DNA of 64,000 nt from Marinicella marina. Its GTDB lineage: Bacteria; Pseudomonadota; Gammaproteobacteria; Xanthomonadales; Marinicellaceae. Both the position numbers and the translations under genes were made by a program. Every line of letters starts with the position of its first letter. Within the stretch, counting starts at the first letter, position 1. The stretch lies in NCBI RefSeq assembly GCF_030065545.1, contig NZ_JASJNC010000005.1, positions 1 through 64,000 of the forward strand, read 5' to 3'. Below the pieces are notes generated by a model that saw only the letters and a list, made by a program, of their open reading frames with translations, searched no databases and had not been told where the DNA came from. Positions 35,834 to 45,384 of the stretch are shown here, in pieces.

Positions 35834-38581
35834 ATGCGATTTAAGAACGCGGTTCGATGCTTGACGGCTATGCTGGTCATGTCATTGTCATTCAATGCTT
35901 TGGCAAAATTACCCAAGGGCATTGAGAAAGTCACTGAAGTTGAGGGTATCACAGAATACCGCATGGACAACGGTTTACAAATTTTGTTGTTTCCAGATCA
36001 ATCTCAAGAAACCCAAACAGTGAACATCACCTATCATGTCGGTTCAAAACATGAAAACTACGGTGAAACTGGGATGGCTCACTTGTTGGAGCACTTGGTA
36101 TTCAAGGGCACACCAACCCATCCAAATATCACCAAAGAACTGACTGACCGTGGCGCTGAGCCAAATGGCACCACTTGGACCGATCGAACCAATTACTTTG
36201 AAACCTTGGCCGCCTCGGATGATAATTTAGAATGGGCCATCGGTTTAGAAGCAGATCGCATGATCAACTCTTTCATTTCGAAAGAAGACTTGGATTCTGA
36301 AATGACTGTGGTACGGAACGAACTTGAGAATGGCGACAACAACCCCATCAGGGTGTTGTTACAACGCATGGGTTCGATTGCATATGATTGGCATAATTAT
36401 GGTAAAAGTACCATTGGTGCCCGTGCTGATTTGGAAAATGTAGACATTTCTAACCTGCAAGCTTTTTACCGCAAGTATTACCAACCAGACAACGCCACTT
36501 TGATTGTGGCCGGTAAAATTGATGTGGATAAAACCCTCGCTTTAATTGATAAACACTTTGGTCCGATTCCAAAGCCAGAGCGGGTCTTGCCTGAATTATA
36601 TACTGAAGAGCCGATTCAAGACGGCGAGCGTTCAGTAACGGTGCGCCGCGCTGGTGATGTTCAAGTGGTCGGTGTGATGTACAAAGCACCTGCTGGCTCG
36701 GATGAAATGTTTCCAGCGGTAAATGTGTTGTCGCAAGTCATGGCACACCCAACCACAGGTCGTTTGAATGAAAAGGTGGTTAAGAAAGGTTTGGCAGCCG
36801 GTTCATTCGGTTTCAATTTCCAATGGGCAGAGCCAGGCGTGATGAATTACATGATACAAGTGGCCAAAGACAAAGACCTTATGGCAGCAAAAGACGCCTT
36901 CTTAGAAACTTTAGAAAATGTCGATGAGAATCCAGTGACAGAAGCTGAGGTAAAAGCAGCAAAAGCCAACTTGATTAAACAGTTTGAACTGTCATTCAAC
37001 TCATCAGAAGGTATTGCTCTGGCACTCAGTGAATGGGTTGGAATGGGTGACTGGCGTTTGATGTTCCGAAACCGCGATTTAACCGAAGCTGTGACAGTTG
37101 AACAAGTTCAACAAGCAGCCGAAGAATACATGGTCAATGATAACCGCACTTTGGGTCTGTTCATTCCTGAAACTGATTTTGATCGTGCTGATTCGATTAA
37201 AAGGTATTCAGTGGCTGAAGTCAAAGCCAAAGTGGCCGACTACCAAGGCCGCGAAGCAGTGGCACAAGGTGAAGATTTTGATCCTTCCTTTGAAAACATC
37301 GATGCCCGCACAAAGCGCGTTGAGTTACCTAATAACGCTGAATTGGTTCATGTTAACAAGGAAACCCGTGGTGATTCTGTGGTGATGAATATGCGCCTTG
37401 ATTTAGGTAATGAAGAGGCTTTATATAACAAATCAACATTGGGTTTATTGGCGGCTCGGATGTTGGACCGCGGTACTGAGAATTTGAATCGCAATGAGTT
37501 GAAAGCAAAATTCGATGAACTCAAAGCCAATGTCGGTGTTTCAGGTTCTGCAACAGGTGCTAACATCAGTGTCAGAACCACTCGTGAGAACTTGCCGGCG
37601 GTGATTGAGTTGCTTGATGAAGTATTGAAAAAGCCAGCTTTTGATGCCGAAGAACTAGAGGTATTGAAGCAAGAGATTATTGTCGGTCTGGAGCAACAAA
37701 AACAACAGCCTACCACTCAAGTTTTCAGAACTTTGGGTCAACATTTGGACCCTTATGAGCCAGGTCACCCAAGGTACCAAATGGACATCGATGATCAAAT
37801 AGCCGAAATCAAGGCAGCCAAATTGAAAGACATCAAAGCGTTCCATAAAAAGTTCTATGGTGGTCAAGATGCCGACATCAGTATTGTTGGCGATTTTGAC
37901 GAAGATGTGGTTACAGCTGAAGTTGAGTCGGTATTGAAAGGCTGGGAAAGTGATGTTGAATACCAGCGTGTGCCAGCGTCTTATGCGGTGGTAGACAGCA
38001 TCAACCGTTTCATCGACACGCCGGATAAATCTGGCGCTGCTTTCGGTGCCATGATGCGCATGCCAATCAGTGATGACCACCCTGATTATCCTGCCTTGTT
38101 TATGGCCAACCAAATGTTTGGTGGTGGTTTCATCAGCAGCCGTTTGGCCAATCGTTTGCGTCAGCAAGATGGTTTAAGTTACGGTGCTGGATCTTTCTTT
38201 AATGCTTCATCACAAGACGAAGTGGCTACTTTTGGTGCTTATGCCATATGTGCACCAGAGAACTTAGTCAGGGTTGAGCAAGGCTTTAAAGAAGAATTGC
38301 AGAAAGTATTGGATGAGGGTTTCACTCAGCAAGAGTTGGACGATGCGCGCAACGGTGTGTTACAAAATAACCGCATAGATCGCGCCAAAGACAACCGTTT
38401 GGCGAGTCAATTGGCCAGTTATATTGATTTGGACCGCACCCAAGAGTGGAACAAGAATTATGAACAAGCCATCCAAGACTTGACCATTTTACAGGTCAAT
38501 ATGGCGTTCAATAAATACGTCGATATGGACAGTTTTTCTATCATCACCGCCGGTGATGCTGCGAAAGCCAAAGGCGAATAA
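35834..38581 (+). CDS. Secreted M16 family zinc peptidase (pitrilysin type)
   Basis: 915 residues from ATG 35834, preceded by AGAGGAAA; the frame upstream to 35768 is not part of the gene. A signal peptide of about 24 residues ends at NALA. The inverted zinc motif HLLEH lies at residues 83-87, with the distal ligand at E163 in RNELE, 76 residues later as usual. The second half repeats the fold without the HxxEH motif, as in two-domain M16 peptidases. Probably a periplasmic peptide-degrading enzyme. A terminator follows. Confidence 0.93.
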   Translation: MRFKNAVRCLTAMLVMSLSFNALAKLPKGIEKVTEVEGITEYRMDNGLQILLFPDQSQETQTVNITYHVGSKHENYGETGMAHLLEHLVFKGTPTHPNITKELTDRGAEPNGTTWTDRTNYFETLAASDDNLEWAIGLEADRMINSFISKEDLDSEMTVVRNELENGDNNPIRVLLQRMGSIAYDWHNYGKSTIGARADLENVDISNLQAFYRKYYQPDNATLIVAGKIDVDKTLALIDKHFGPIPKPERVLPELYTEEPIQDGERSVTVRRAGDVQVVGVMYKAPAGSDEMFPAVNVLSQVMAHPTTGRLNEKVVKKGLAAGSFGFNFQWAEPGVMNYMIQVAKDKDLMAAKDAFLETLENVDENPVTEAEVKAAKANLIKQFELSFNSSEGIALALSEWVGMGDWRLMFRNRDLTEAVTVEQVQQAAEEYMVNDNRTLGLFIPETDFDRADSIKRYSVAEVKAKVADYQGREAVAQGEDFDPSFENIDARTKRVELPNNAELVHVNKETRGDSVVMNMRLDLGNEEALYNKSTLGLLAARMLDRGTENLNRNELKAKFDELKANVGVSGSATGANISVRTTRENLPAVIELLDEVLKKPAFDAEELEVLKQEIIVGLEQQKQQPTTQVFRTLGQHLDPYEPGHPRYQMDIDDQIAEIKAAKLKDIKAFHKKFYGGQDADISIVGDFDEDVVTAEVESVLKGWESDVEYQRVPASYAVVDSINRFIDTPDKSGAAFGAMMRMPISDDHPDYPALFMANQMFGGGFISSRLANRLRQQDGLSYGAGSFFNASSQDEVATFGAYAICAPENLVRVEQGFKEELQKVLDEGFTQQELDDARNGVLQNNRIDRAKDNRLASQLASYIDLDRTQEWNKNYEQAIQDLTILQVNMAFNKYVDMDSFSIITAGDAAKAKGE

Positions 38582-38603
38582 TTCTATTTACATAAAATGA
38601 CTC

Positions 38604-38631
38604 AGGCCGAACATAGAGTTCGGCCTTTTTT
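38604..38631 (+). terminator. Intrinsic terminator after the M16 peptidase
   Basis: AGGCCGAAC (38604-38612) pairs with GTTCGGCCT (38618-38626) around ATAGA, followed by T to 38631. Confidence 0.95.
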
Positions 38632-38682
38632 GTGCCCGTGAGTTTTTTGTTACAATCGCTTGTTTTAATAAGAGGGATTGGT

Positions 38683-40089
38683 ATGCATTCAAGCAAAATA
38701 ATGTGGCTGTTGTTGTTAGTGAGTCATTTTACGCAGGCTCACCAAGCAGATGGTTCGTTGTACAGTGACGATTTTTTAAAGCAAACAAAAGCATTGCGTG
38801 ATAGGGCGCTGGATGATGATTTGGCTTACCGCATCACTGAATCGTTAACCACCGAGGTGGGGGCCAGGTTGGCTGGTAGCCCAGGCGATGCCAAAGCTGT
38901 GGCTTGGGCGCAAGAAAAGTTCAAAGAATTAGGCTTCGATCGAGTGGTTATTGAACCGGTGAAGTTGACGCGCTGGACTCGTGGCGAGGAAACTGCCGCA
39001 GTCATTGCGCCTTACCCACATCAATTGGCGGTTACTGCACTGGGTCGCACATTGCCGACGCCTGAATCAGGTCTGACCGGAGAACTCATCCATTTCAATA
39101 CATTGGCAGAATTAGAAGCTGCAGAGCCCTCTGAGGTAAAAGGCAAGATCACCTTTATCAGTAACCGCATGGAGCGTCATCAAGACGGTTCTGGGTATGG
39201 TAAGGCGGTGGGTGCCAGAAGCAAAACGGCTCAGGTCACAGCTGCCAAGGGCGGCATCGCTGCCATCATTCGCTCCATAGGTACAGATGATAACCGCACA
39301 CCGCACACTGGTGCTGCTCAATATGATGAGGCCATAGCTTCGGTGCCAGCAGGTGCGGTATCAAATCCAGATGCCGATTTGTTGGTTAACATGCTCAAGC
39401 GTGACCAGCCGGTGGTTCTTAACTTAAAATTAACCTCACATTGGGACGGTGAATACACCTCGCATAATGTGATTGGTGACATGCTTGGCACTTCACAAAA
39501 AGAACAGTTCATAGTGATCGGTTGTCATTTAGATTCTTGGGATTTAGGTACTGGGGCCATCGATGATGCATCAGGCTGTGGTATCACTATGGCTGCGGCT
39601 AAGTTGATCAATGAGCACATCGGGCCATTGAAAAAGACCATCAGGGTGGTATTATGGGCCAATGAAGAATATGGTTTGTCAGGCGCTAAGGCTTATCATC
39701 AGGCTCAAAAAAACAATTTAACCAATCATATTTTGGGTGGAGAGTCAGATTTTGGTGCCGGTGAAATCTATGCGCTGGGAACCCGCGTGGCGGCAGAGTC
39801 GATGCCTATAATCAATCAAATGATGACATTGCTCAGGCCTTTAGGTATTAAATACAGCAACAACCAAAGCAGCTCAGGTGCTGACCTGATTCCTCTGCGT
39901 CAAGCCGGTATGGCTGTTTTCAGTTTGCGTCAAGACGGGACGGATTATTTTGATTACCATCACACTGCCAATGACACCCTAGATAAAATTGATCCAAAGG
40001 CACTGGCACAAAACGTGGCAGCTTGGGTTGTGGTCACTGCTATGGCAGCTAACACCGAACATGATTTTGGTTTTGGCTTAAAAGAATAA
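38683..40089 (+). CDS. Secreted M28 family aminopeptidase/carboxypeptidase
   Basis: 468 residues from ATG 38683, with AGAGGGA about seven bases upstream; a signal peptide ends near TQAHQ. After a protease-associated-like region, the dinuclear zinc site is visible: CHLDSWDLGTGAIDDASG (His and bridging Asp), WANEEYGLSGA (catalytic Glu-Glu), ESDFGAGE (Asp) and DYHHTANDTLDKI (His). Family members remove amino acids or dipeptides from peptides in the periplasm or outside. With the neighbouring M16 peptidase it may form a peptide-salvage pair. No membrane anchor is seen. Confidence 0.92.
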   Translation: MHSSKIMWLLLLVSHFTQAHQADGSLYSDDFLKQTKALRDRALDDDLAYRITESLTTEVGARLAGSPGDAKAVAWAQEKFKELGFDRVVIEPVKLTRWTRGEETAAVIAPYPHQLAVTALGRTLPTPESGLTGELIHFNTLAELEAAEPSEVKGKITFISNRMERHQDGSGYGKAVGARSKTAQVTAAKGGIAAIIRSIGTDDNRTPHTGAAQYDEAIASVPAGAVSNPDADLLVNMLKRDQPVVLNLKLTSHWDGEYTSHNVIGDMLGTSQKEQFIVIGCHLDSWDLGTGAIDDASGCGITMAAAKLINEHIGPLKKTIRVVLWANEEYGLSGAKAYHQAQKNNLTNHILGGESDFGAGEIYALGTRVAAESMPIINQMMTLLRPLGIKYSNNQSSSGADLIPLRQAGMAVFSLRQDGTDYFDYHHTANDTLDKIDPKALAQNVAAWVVVTAMAANTEHDFGFGLKE

Positions 40090-40094
40090 ATAAA

Positions 40095-40122
40095 AAAAGC
40101 CTGGGATTAACCAGGCTTTTTT
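40095..40122. terminator. Bidirectional terminator between convergent genes
   Basis: AAAAGCCTGG (40095-40104) pairs with CCAGGCTTTT (40111-40120) around GATTAA. T-runs are present on both strands, so it can end the M28 gene and the convergent repeat-protein gene. Confidence 0.92.
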
Positions 40123-40145
40123 GCTTTACTTCAGGCCCTTTGGCT

Positions 40146-43100
40146 TCAGGCCTGTTGCCTCCTCAATGCTTTGAGCCCAACGGTACCCAGTAACAGGGTC
40201 AACATCAGCATGAACCAAAAGCCCAAGGTTGGAACCCTTGCGACCATGCCAAATACTTGGGTCACTTCAACATCGGTATCAAAATCAGGTCCAGTTTCAT
40301 CAGACACTGCTTGACCAGTATTGTTGATCACTTGATTGTTGACATCTTGTTGAGTAACGACATAAGTACCCACCAATGTACAGTCTTCTCCAACCAGTAA
40401 CACGGCACAAGTGGTAGAACTTGGTGTGATTATGTTGTCCTGCACAAGCACATTGTTCAAGGTTACGTTACCTGTATTAGTGGCCACAACAGTGTAAGTC
40501 AATGTATCGCCCAGTGTTACATCACCAGAAGCGTCTTCGTCGGCATTGCTACTGAGTGTTTTATCGATGGTTAAAGCGGGAGCTGGGTTTAAATCGACTG
40601 TGATGTCATCATCAACCGGTGGTGTTTCATCAGAATCAGCACTGCCTGTGTTATTGATTTCACCATTGTCTAAATCAGACTGCTGCACCACATATGTCCC
40701 CATTAAGACACAGGTTTGACCTGGGTTCAGAGTAGGGCAGGTATTGCTGTTAGGTGTGATAAGACTGTCTGTAACCACCACATTATTCAGTACAGAATTA
40801 CCCGTATTGGTGGCTGTAATGGTAAAAGTCAGGGTGTCATTTAAACTGATGGTACCCGATGCATCTTCATCCGCATTGGCGGTGAATGATTTACTGACTG
40901 TTAAATCTGGCTCTGCGATGACTGGAGTAACTACAGTATCTGAATCAGGACCGGTTTCATCAGAGTCGCCTGTACCAATGTTAGTAACACTGCCGGTCAA
41001 AACATCAGCAGCAGTCACTTGGTAAGTACCTATCAGAGTACATGTGGCTCCCAGCGCAACATTGGCACAAGGTGTTGTACCGCCAGTTGGGGTAATCAGG
41101 TTGTCAGTCACAACCACATTAGACAGTGGAATGTTACCGGTGTTGGTGACGGTGATGGTATACGTTAAAGTATCGCCTTCGGTGACGGTGGTGCTGGTAT
41201 CTTCATCGACATTGCTGGTCAAGGCTTTGTCAGTAGACAAGGCAGGTGAGCCAACAATCGGCGTGATCAAGGTGTCATCATCAGGTCCGGTTTCATCAGA
41301 ATCCCCTGTACCCACATTGGTGATGGTGCCAGTGGTGACATCACCCGCAGTGACTTGGTACGTGCCCACCAGAGTACAAGTGGCACCGACCGCAACGCTG
41401 GCACAAGGAGTGGTGCCGCCGGTTGGGGTAATCAGGTTATCAGTCACTACCACATTGCTTAAAGGTATGTTGCCTGAGTTGGTTACCGTGATGGTATAGG
41501 TCAGGGTATCACCTTCTGTGATGGTGGTGCTGGCATCCTCATCGGCATTACTGGTTAAGGCTTTGCTGGTGGTGAGACCAGGGGTGCCGACCACTGGTGT
41601 GATTTCAGTGTCATCAACAGGGCCGGTTTCATCAGAATCCCCTGTACCCACATTGGTGATGGTGCCGGTGGTGACATCACCCGCCGTGACTTGATAGGTA
41701 CCCACTAAGCTACAAGTGCCACCGACTGCCACACTGGCACAAGGTGTTGTACCGCCAGTTGGGGTAATCAGGTTGTCAGTCACAACCACATTAGACAGTG
41801 GAATGTTACCGGTGTTGGTGACGGTGATGGTATACGTTAAAGTATCGCCTTCGGTGACGGTGGTGCTGGTATCTTCATCGGCATTGCTGGTCAAGGCTTT
41901 GTCAGTAGACAAGGCAGGTGAGCCAACAATCGGCGTGATCAAGGTGTCATCATCAGGTCCGGTTTCATCAGAATCCCCTGTACCCACATTAGTAATGGTG
42001 CCAGTGGTAACATCGCCCGCAGTGACTTGGTACGTGCCCACCAGAGTACAAGTGGCGCCGACCGCAACGCTGGCACAAGGAGTGGTGCCGCCGGTTGGGG
42101 TGATCAGGTTATCAGTCACTACCACATTGCTTAAAGGTATGTTACCTGAGTTGGTTACCGTGATGGTATAGGTCAGGGTATCACCTTCTGTGATGGTGGT
42201 GCTGGTATCCTCATCGGCATTACTGGTTAAGGCTTTGCTGGTGGTGAGACCTGGAGTCCCCACTACTGTGACTATTTCGGTATCATCAACCGGAGGAGTT
42301 TCATCAGAATCGCCGGTGCCGGTGTTGGTGATGCTGCCTGTGGTGACATCGCCAGCAGTAACCACGTAGGTTCCTGTTAACACACAAGTGGCACCCACAG
42401 CTACGGTGGGGCAGGTGTTGCTGTTGGGAGTGATCAGGCTGTCGGTGACCACCACATTGGTCAATGGGATATTACCCGTATTGGTCACGGTGACGGTGTA
42501 TGTCAGGGTATCACCTTCAGTGACGGTGGTGCTGGTATCTTCATCGGCATTACCAGTCAAGGCTTTGACTGTGTTCAGTGCCGGTGAACCATTCACCGGA
42601 GTGATGACGGTGTCATCATCTGGCGGTGTTTCATTGGAGTTACCGGTGCCGGTGTTGGTGATGCTGCCAGTGGTAACATCGCCTGCAGTGACCACATAGG
42701 TTCCTGTTAACACACAAGTGGCACCCACGGCTACGGTTGGGCAGGTGTTGCTGTTGGGCGTGATCAGGCTGTCGGTGACCACCACATTGGTCAGTGGTAC
42801 GTTACCGGTGTTGGTGACGGTGACAGTGTATGTCAGGGTGTCACCTTCGGTTACTGTGGTGCTGCCGTCTTCATCGGCATTACCAGTCAAGGCTTTGACT
42901 GTACTCAGCGCAGGTGAACCAACCACTGGAGTGATTTCTACATCATCAACCGGTGGTGTTTCATTGGAGTTACCGGTGCCGGTGTTGGTGATGCTGCCAG
43001 TGGTAACATCGCCAGCAGTAACCACGTAGGTTCCTGTTAACACACAAGTGGCACCCACGGCTACGGTTGGGCAGGTGTTGCTGTTGGGCGTGATCAAGCT

Positions 43101-45143
43101 GTCAGTGACCACCACATTGGTCAGTGGTACGTTACCGGTGTTGGTGACGGTGACGGTGTATGTCAGGGTATCACCTTCAGTTACTGTGGTGCTGCCGTCT
43201 TCATCGGCATTACCAGTCAAGGCTTTGACTGTACTCAGTGCAGGTGAACCAACCACTGGAGTGATTTCCACATCATCAACCGGTGGTGTTTCATTGGAGT
43301 TACCGGTGCCGGTGTTGGTGATGCTACCGGTAGTGACGTCACCTGCGGTGACCACATAGGTACCAGTCAACACACAAGTGGCGCCGACGGCTACGGTGGG
43401 GCAGGTGTTGCTGTTGGGTGTTATCAAGTTGTCAGTAACCACCACATTGGTCAAAGGAAAATCACCTGTGTTAGTGACGGTGACAGTAAAGGTCAGGGTA
43501 TCGCCTTCGGTGACGCTGCTGCTGCCATCTTCATCGGCATTACCAGTCAAGGCTTTGACCGTGCTTAATGAATTAATGGCTCGACATACAGGCAAATTCG
43601 TTACAGCAGTAGTGATTTCATTGGGCTGCCCTGAACCACCGATAGTGGCACCGTTGGCAAGAAACTCTGTGACTGCACTGGACTGACTGATGCCGTTGGC
43701 CCCGCCCAGGGCGGTTCTGCTGGGAGTGCCGGTAGTGATAGAAATGACACCGCCGCCACCGCCGCCGCCAGGGCCTTCATTTTCATTGCCAATCGGTAAC
43801 TGATCGCCGCCTTTACCGCCGTTGGCTTGCAGCGTTAAGCTGGCTGCAACCGAGTTGGCTGAAACCAAGATGGTACCGCCGGCACCACCGCCACCAGGAG
43901 CGTCGTTGTTACCGCCGCCGGCTGTATTTAAACCGGCTTGGCCGTTACTACGGATGCTGCCATTGCCGCTTAAAGTGTCAGTGATGATATATACCAAGCC
44001 GCCACCGATACCGCCGGCACCAGCTTGGCTGTTGTTACCGTCACCGGCACCACCGCCGCCACCAAAAAACAGACGTCCAACGCCGTCAAATGGGACTGGA
44101 CGACCACCAAGTCCGCCTCTCTCGCGGCGACTGTTGCCGCCCCAGGCAGCATTGCCTGGTGGTACTGTTAATGCGTTCTGATTGGAGCTGCCATATGTGT
44201 AACCACCTCTGCCACCGCCTGATGAAGTTGTTGAGGCATTTAAATTAGGGTTGGGATCTAAGTCCCAAGCTGTGCTCCATCCAGCTGGTGTTGTGTCAGG
44301 ATTACCTTGGCCAAACCAAGCCAAGCCGTTGTTGCCGTTGGCACCGCCACCACCGCCACCGTTATGGGCATTACCGCCACCACCACCATTGGCTGGTGCG
44401 CCGCGACCAAATCTGCCGCCATTGGCATTGTAAACTGCTTGGAAGCCTAAAATACTCTCACCTTTTTCAGCACCATTTTCGGGTGCGGCCCCTCTGAACA
44501 AGGGCACATCAGTGCCAGCTCCGGTGGTCTGATTCTCAATCACACCACCTCTGAAGCCGCGAGATGAAGCATTAATCACACCGTTCAAAGCAAGTGTGCT
44601 GTTGACATCAATGGCGACCACACCACCGTTGGTGCCATTCCAAGCATTGGTGACGATTGAGCCAGCTGCTGTGACGGTCAAATTTTCAAACTGTGGTACT
44701 CGTATGACTTGAGTTAAACCAATGTCATAGCTATAAATCAAACTGTTGCCATTACATAACAGCCCATTGTCGGCAACCACGATGTCGTTGCCACTGACTG
44801 AAATGACTTCATAAAGTTCATAACGACCTGAGTTACCCAAATTAAATGCGCCATATGTGGCGGTATTAGAATTGTCGCTGTAAGTGGCTCCTTGGGCTTG
44901 ATACAACATAATCAAATCGCCAGGTGACAAATTGGTGTCGGTATAGATTGTGCCACTGACATCATTCAGATTATTGATGTTGTTGACAGATAAGGTAACG
45001 CCACCAGCCGTATTTACTGCCGTTAAATTGGCAAAATAATTGACTGTGGTTGGGACTGATGCGGTGAAATCACCGTCTTTCCCTTTGATCGCCAAAACAT
45101 TGAAGGCTGTTAACAACAGCAAAAACGCACACACTTTTTTCAT
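40146..45143 (-). CDS. Large secreted repeat protein with glycine-rich half and IPTL-CTERM-like tail
   Basis: 1665 residues. A signal peptide (about 1-18) leads. Residues around 230-480 are glycine- and asparagine-rich with many GGGGG runs. Ten tandem domains of about 110-112 residues (525-1632) follow, each with (A/T)LT-N-DED-S, EGDTLTYTVTVTNTGN, PLTNVVVTDSLITP and two cysteines around CP(x)VAVGATC; they belong to the DUF11/DUF7507 type of Ig-like surface repeats. The C-terminus has VPTLGFWFMLMLTLLLGTVGL then LRRQQ: an IPTL-CTERM-like sorting signal with hydrophobic helix and basic end. Likely exported, processed and displayed on the cell surface or released. It is a single-gene unit. Confidence 0.88.
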   Translation of the reverse strand: MKKVCAFLLLLTAFNVLAIKGKDGDFTASVPTTVNYFANLTAVNTAGGVTLSVNNINNLNDVSGTIYTDTNLSPGDLIMLYQAQGATYSDNSNTATYGAFNLGNSGRYELYEVISVSGNDIVVADNGLLCNGNSLIYSYDIGLTQVIRVPQFENLTVTAAGSIVTNAWNGTNGGVVAIDVNSTLALNGVINASSRGFRGGVIENQTTGAGTDVPLFRGAAPENGAEKGESILGFQAVYNANGGRFGRGAPANGGGGGNAHNGGGGGGANGNNGLAWFGQGNPDTTPAGWSTAWDLDPNPNLNASTTSSGGGRGGYTYGSSNQNALTVPPGNAAWGGNSRRERGGLGGRPVPFDGVGRLFFGGGGGAGDGNNSQAGAGGIGGGLVYIITDTLSGNGSIRSNGQAGLNTAGGGNNDAPGGGGAGGTILVSANSVAASLTLQANGGKGGDQLPIGNENEGPGGGGGGGVISITTGTPSRTALGGANGISQSSAVTEFLANGATIGGSGQPNEITTAVTNLPVCRAINSLSTVKALTGNADEDGSSSVTEGDTLTFTVTVTNTGDFPLTNVVVTDNLITPNSNTCPTVAVGATCVLTGTYVVTAGDVTTGSITNTGTGNSNETPPVDDVEITPVVGSPALSTVKALTGNADEDGSTTVTEGDTLTYTVTVTNTGNVPLTNVVVTDSLITPNSNTCPTVAVGATCVLTGTYVVTAGDVTTGSITNTGTGNSNETPPVDDVEITPVVGSPALSTVKALTGNADEDGSTTVTEGDTLTYTVTVTNTGNVPLTNVVVTDSLITPNSNTCPTVAVGATCVLTGTYVVTAGDVTTGSITNTGTGNSNETPPDDDTVITPVNGSPALNTVKALTGNADEDTSTTVTEGDTLTYTVTVTNTGNIPLTNVVVTDSLITPNSNTCPTVAVGATCVLTGTYVVTAGDVTTGSITNTGTGDSDETPPVDDTEIVTVVGTPGLTTSKALTSNADEDTSTTITEGDTLTYTITVTNSGNIPLSNVVVTDNLITPTGGTTPCASVAVGATCTLVGTYQVTAGDVTTGTITNVGTGDSDETGPDDDTLITPIVGSPALSTDKALTSNADEDTSTTVTEGDTLTYTITVTNTGNIPLSNVVVTDNLITPTGGTTPCASVAVGGTCSLVGTYQVTAGDVTTGTITNVGTGDSDETGPVDDTEITPVVGTPGLTTSKALTSNADEDASTTITEGDTLTYTITVTNSGNIPLSNVVVTDNLITPTGGTTPCASVAVGATCTLVGTYQVTAGDVTTGTITNVGTGDSDETGPDDDTLITPIVGSPALSTDKALTSNVDEDTSTTVTEGDTLTYTITVTNTGNIPLSNVVVTDNLITPTGGTTPCANVALGATCTLIGTYQVTAADVLTGSVTNIGTGDSDETGPDSDTVVTPVIAEPDLTVSKSFTANADEDASGTISLNDTLTFTITATNTGNSVLNNVVVTDSLITPNSNTCPTLNPGQTCVLMGTYVVQQSDLDNGEINNTGSADSDETPPVDDDITVDLNPAPALTIDKTLSSNADEDASGDVTLGDTLTYTVVATNTGNVTLNNVLVQDNIITPSSTTCAVLLVGEDCTLVGTYVVTQQDVNNQVINNTGQAVSDETGPDFDTDVEVTQVFGMVARVPTLGFWFMLMLTLLLGTVGLKALRRQQA
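40248..43571 (-). repeat. Ten tandem coding repeats (330-336 bp units)
   Basis: Units 1-4 (43571 down to about 42250) are 330 bp and end NETPP or DETPP. Units 5-8 are 336 bp and carry TPTGGTTPC and DETGP. Units 9-10 are more diverged. Units 5+6 and 7+8 form a 672-bp higher-order dimer: 41068-41318 and 41740-41990 differ at about one base by eye. The pattern shows recent unequal exchange. Confidence 0.9.
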
Positions 45144-45384
45144 TTTTAATTCTCTCAGGTTTAGTTTTATTTTTTGTTATGAGCTTCCCCGCAGATATTA
45201 TAAATAATTAATTTGTGATTTGTGGGGATCTTTGTCACTTTTGGCGCTTAAGTTGACACTGTTTTACAAAAAAACAGGTGTTTAATCTGTGTTGTTGAAA
45301 AGTGCTGCAGAGTGACTTTTGCCATGCGACATTTTGTGACACATTTGATACAATCTTGTGTATTATTTTTTGAGGAGAAAGCGT
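45144..45384. promoter_or_regulatory. Divergent promoter region, repeat protein / SPFH gene
   Basis: A 241-base AT-rich space between two divergent genes. It contains separated arms TCCCCGCA (about 45185) and TGTGGGGA (about 45222) and an imperfect stem ACACTGTTTT with AAAACAGGTGT (about 45255-45281). No convincing -35/-10 pair could be fixed by eye. No gene is seen in it. Confidence 0.35.

Noticed and set aside
37348-38167. Long minus-strand frames (122 and 170 codons) within the M16 peptidase
   Set aside because: Antisense to a gene with clear family motifs along its full length; no ribosome sites or family likeness.
40248-43571. Regular direct repeats that might suggest a CRISPR array
   Set aside because: The units are 330-336 bp, in frame, and encode one protein domain each; there are no short repeats with unique spacers and no cas genes.
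41044-43686. Several plus-strand open frames of 102-151 codons in a regular ladder
   Set aside because: They are antisense shadows of the repeat protein: the Thr/Val/Gly-rich code gives open frames on the other strand in each unit, spaced at 330 or 672 bases like the units themselves. No ribosome sites or independent features.
43822-44433. Plus-strand proline-rich open frames opposite the glycine-rich region
   Set aside because: GGN codons read on the other strand as NCC/proline; these are shadows of the glycine-rich half of the minus-strand gene.
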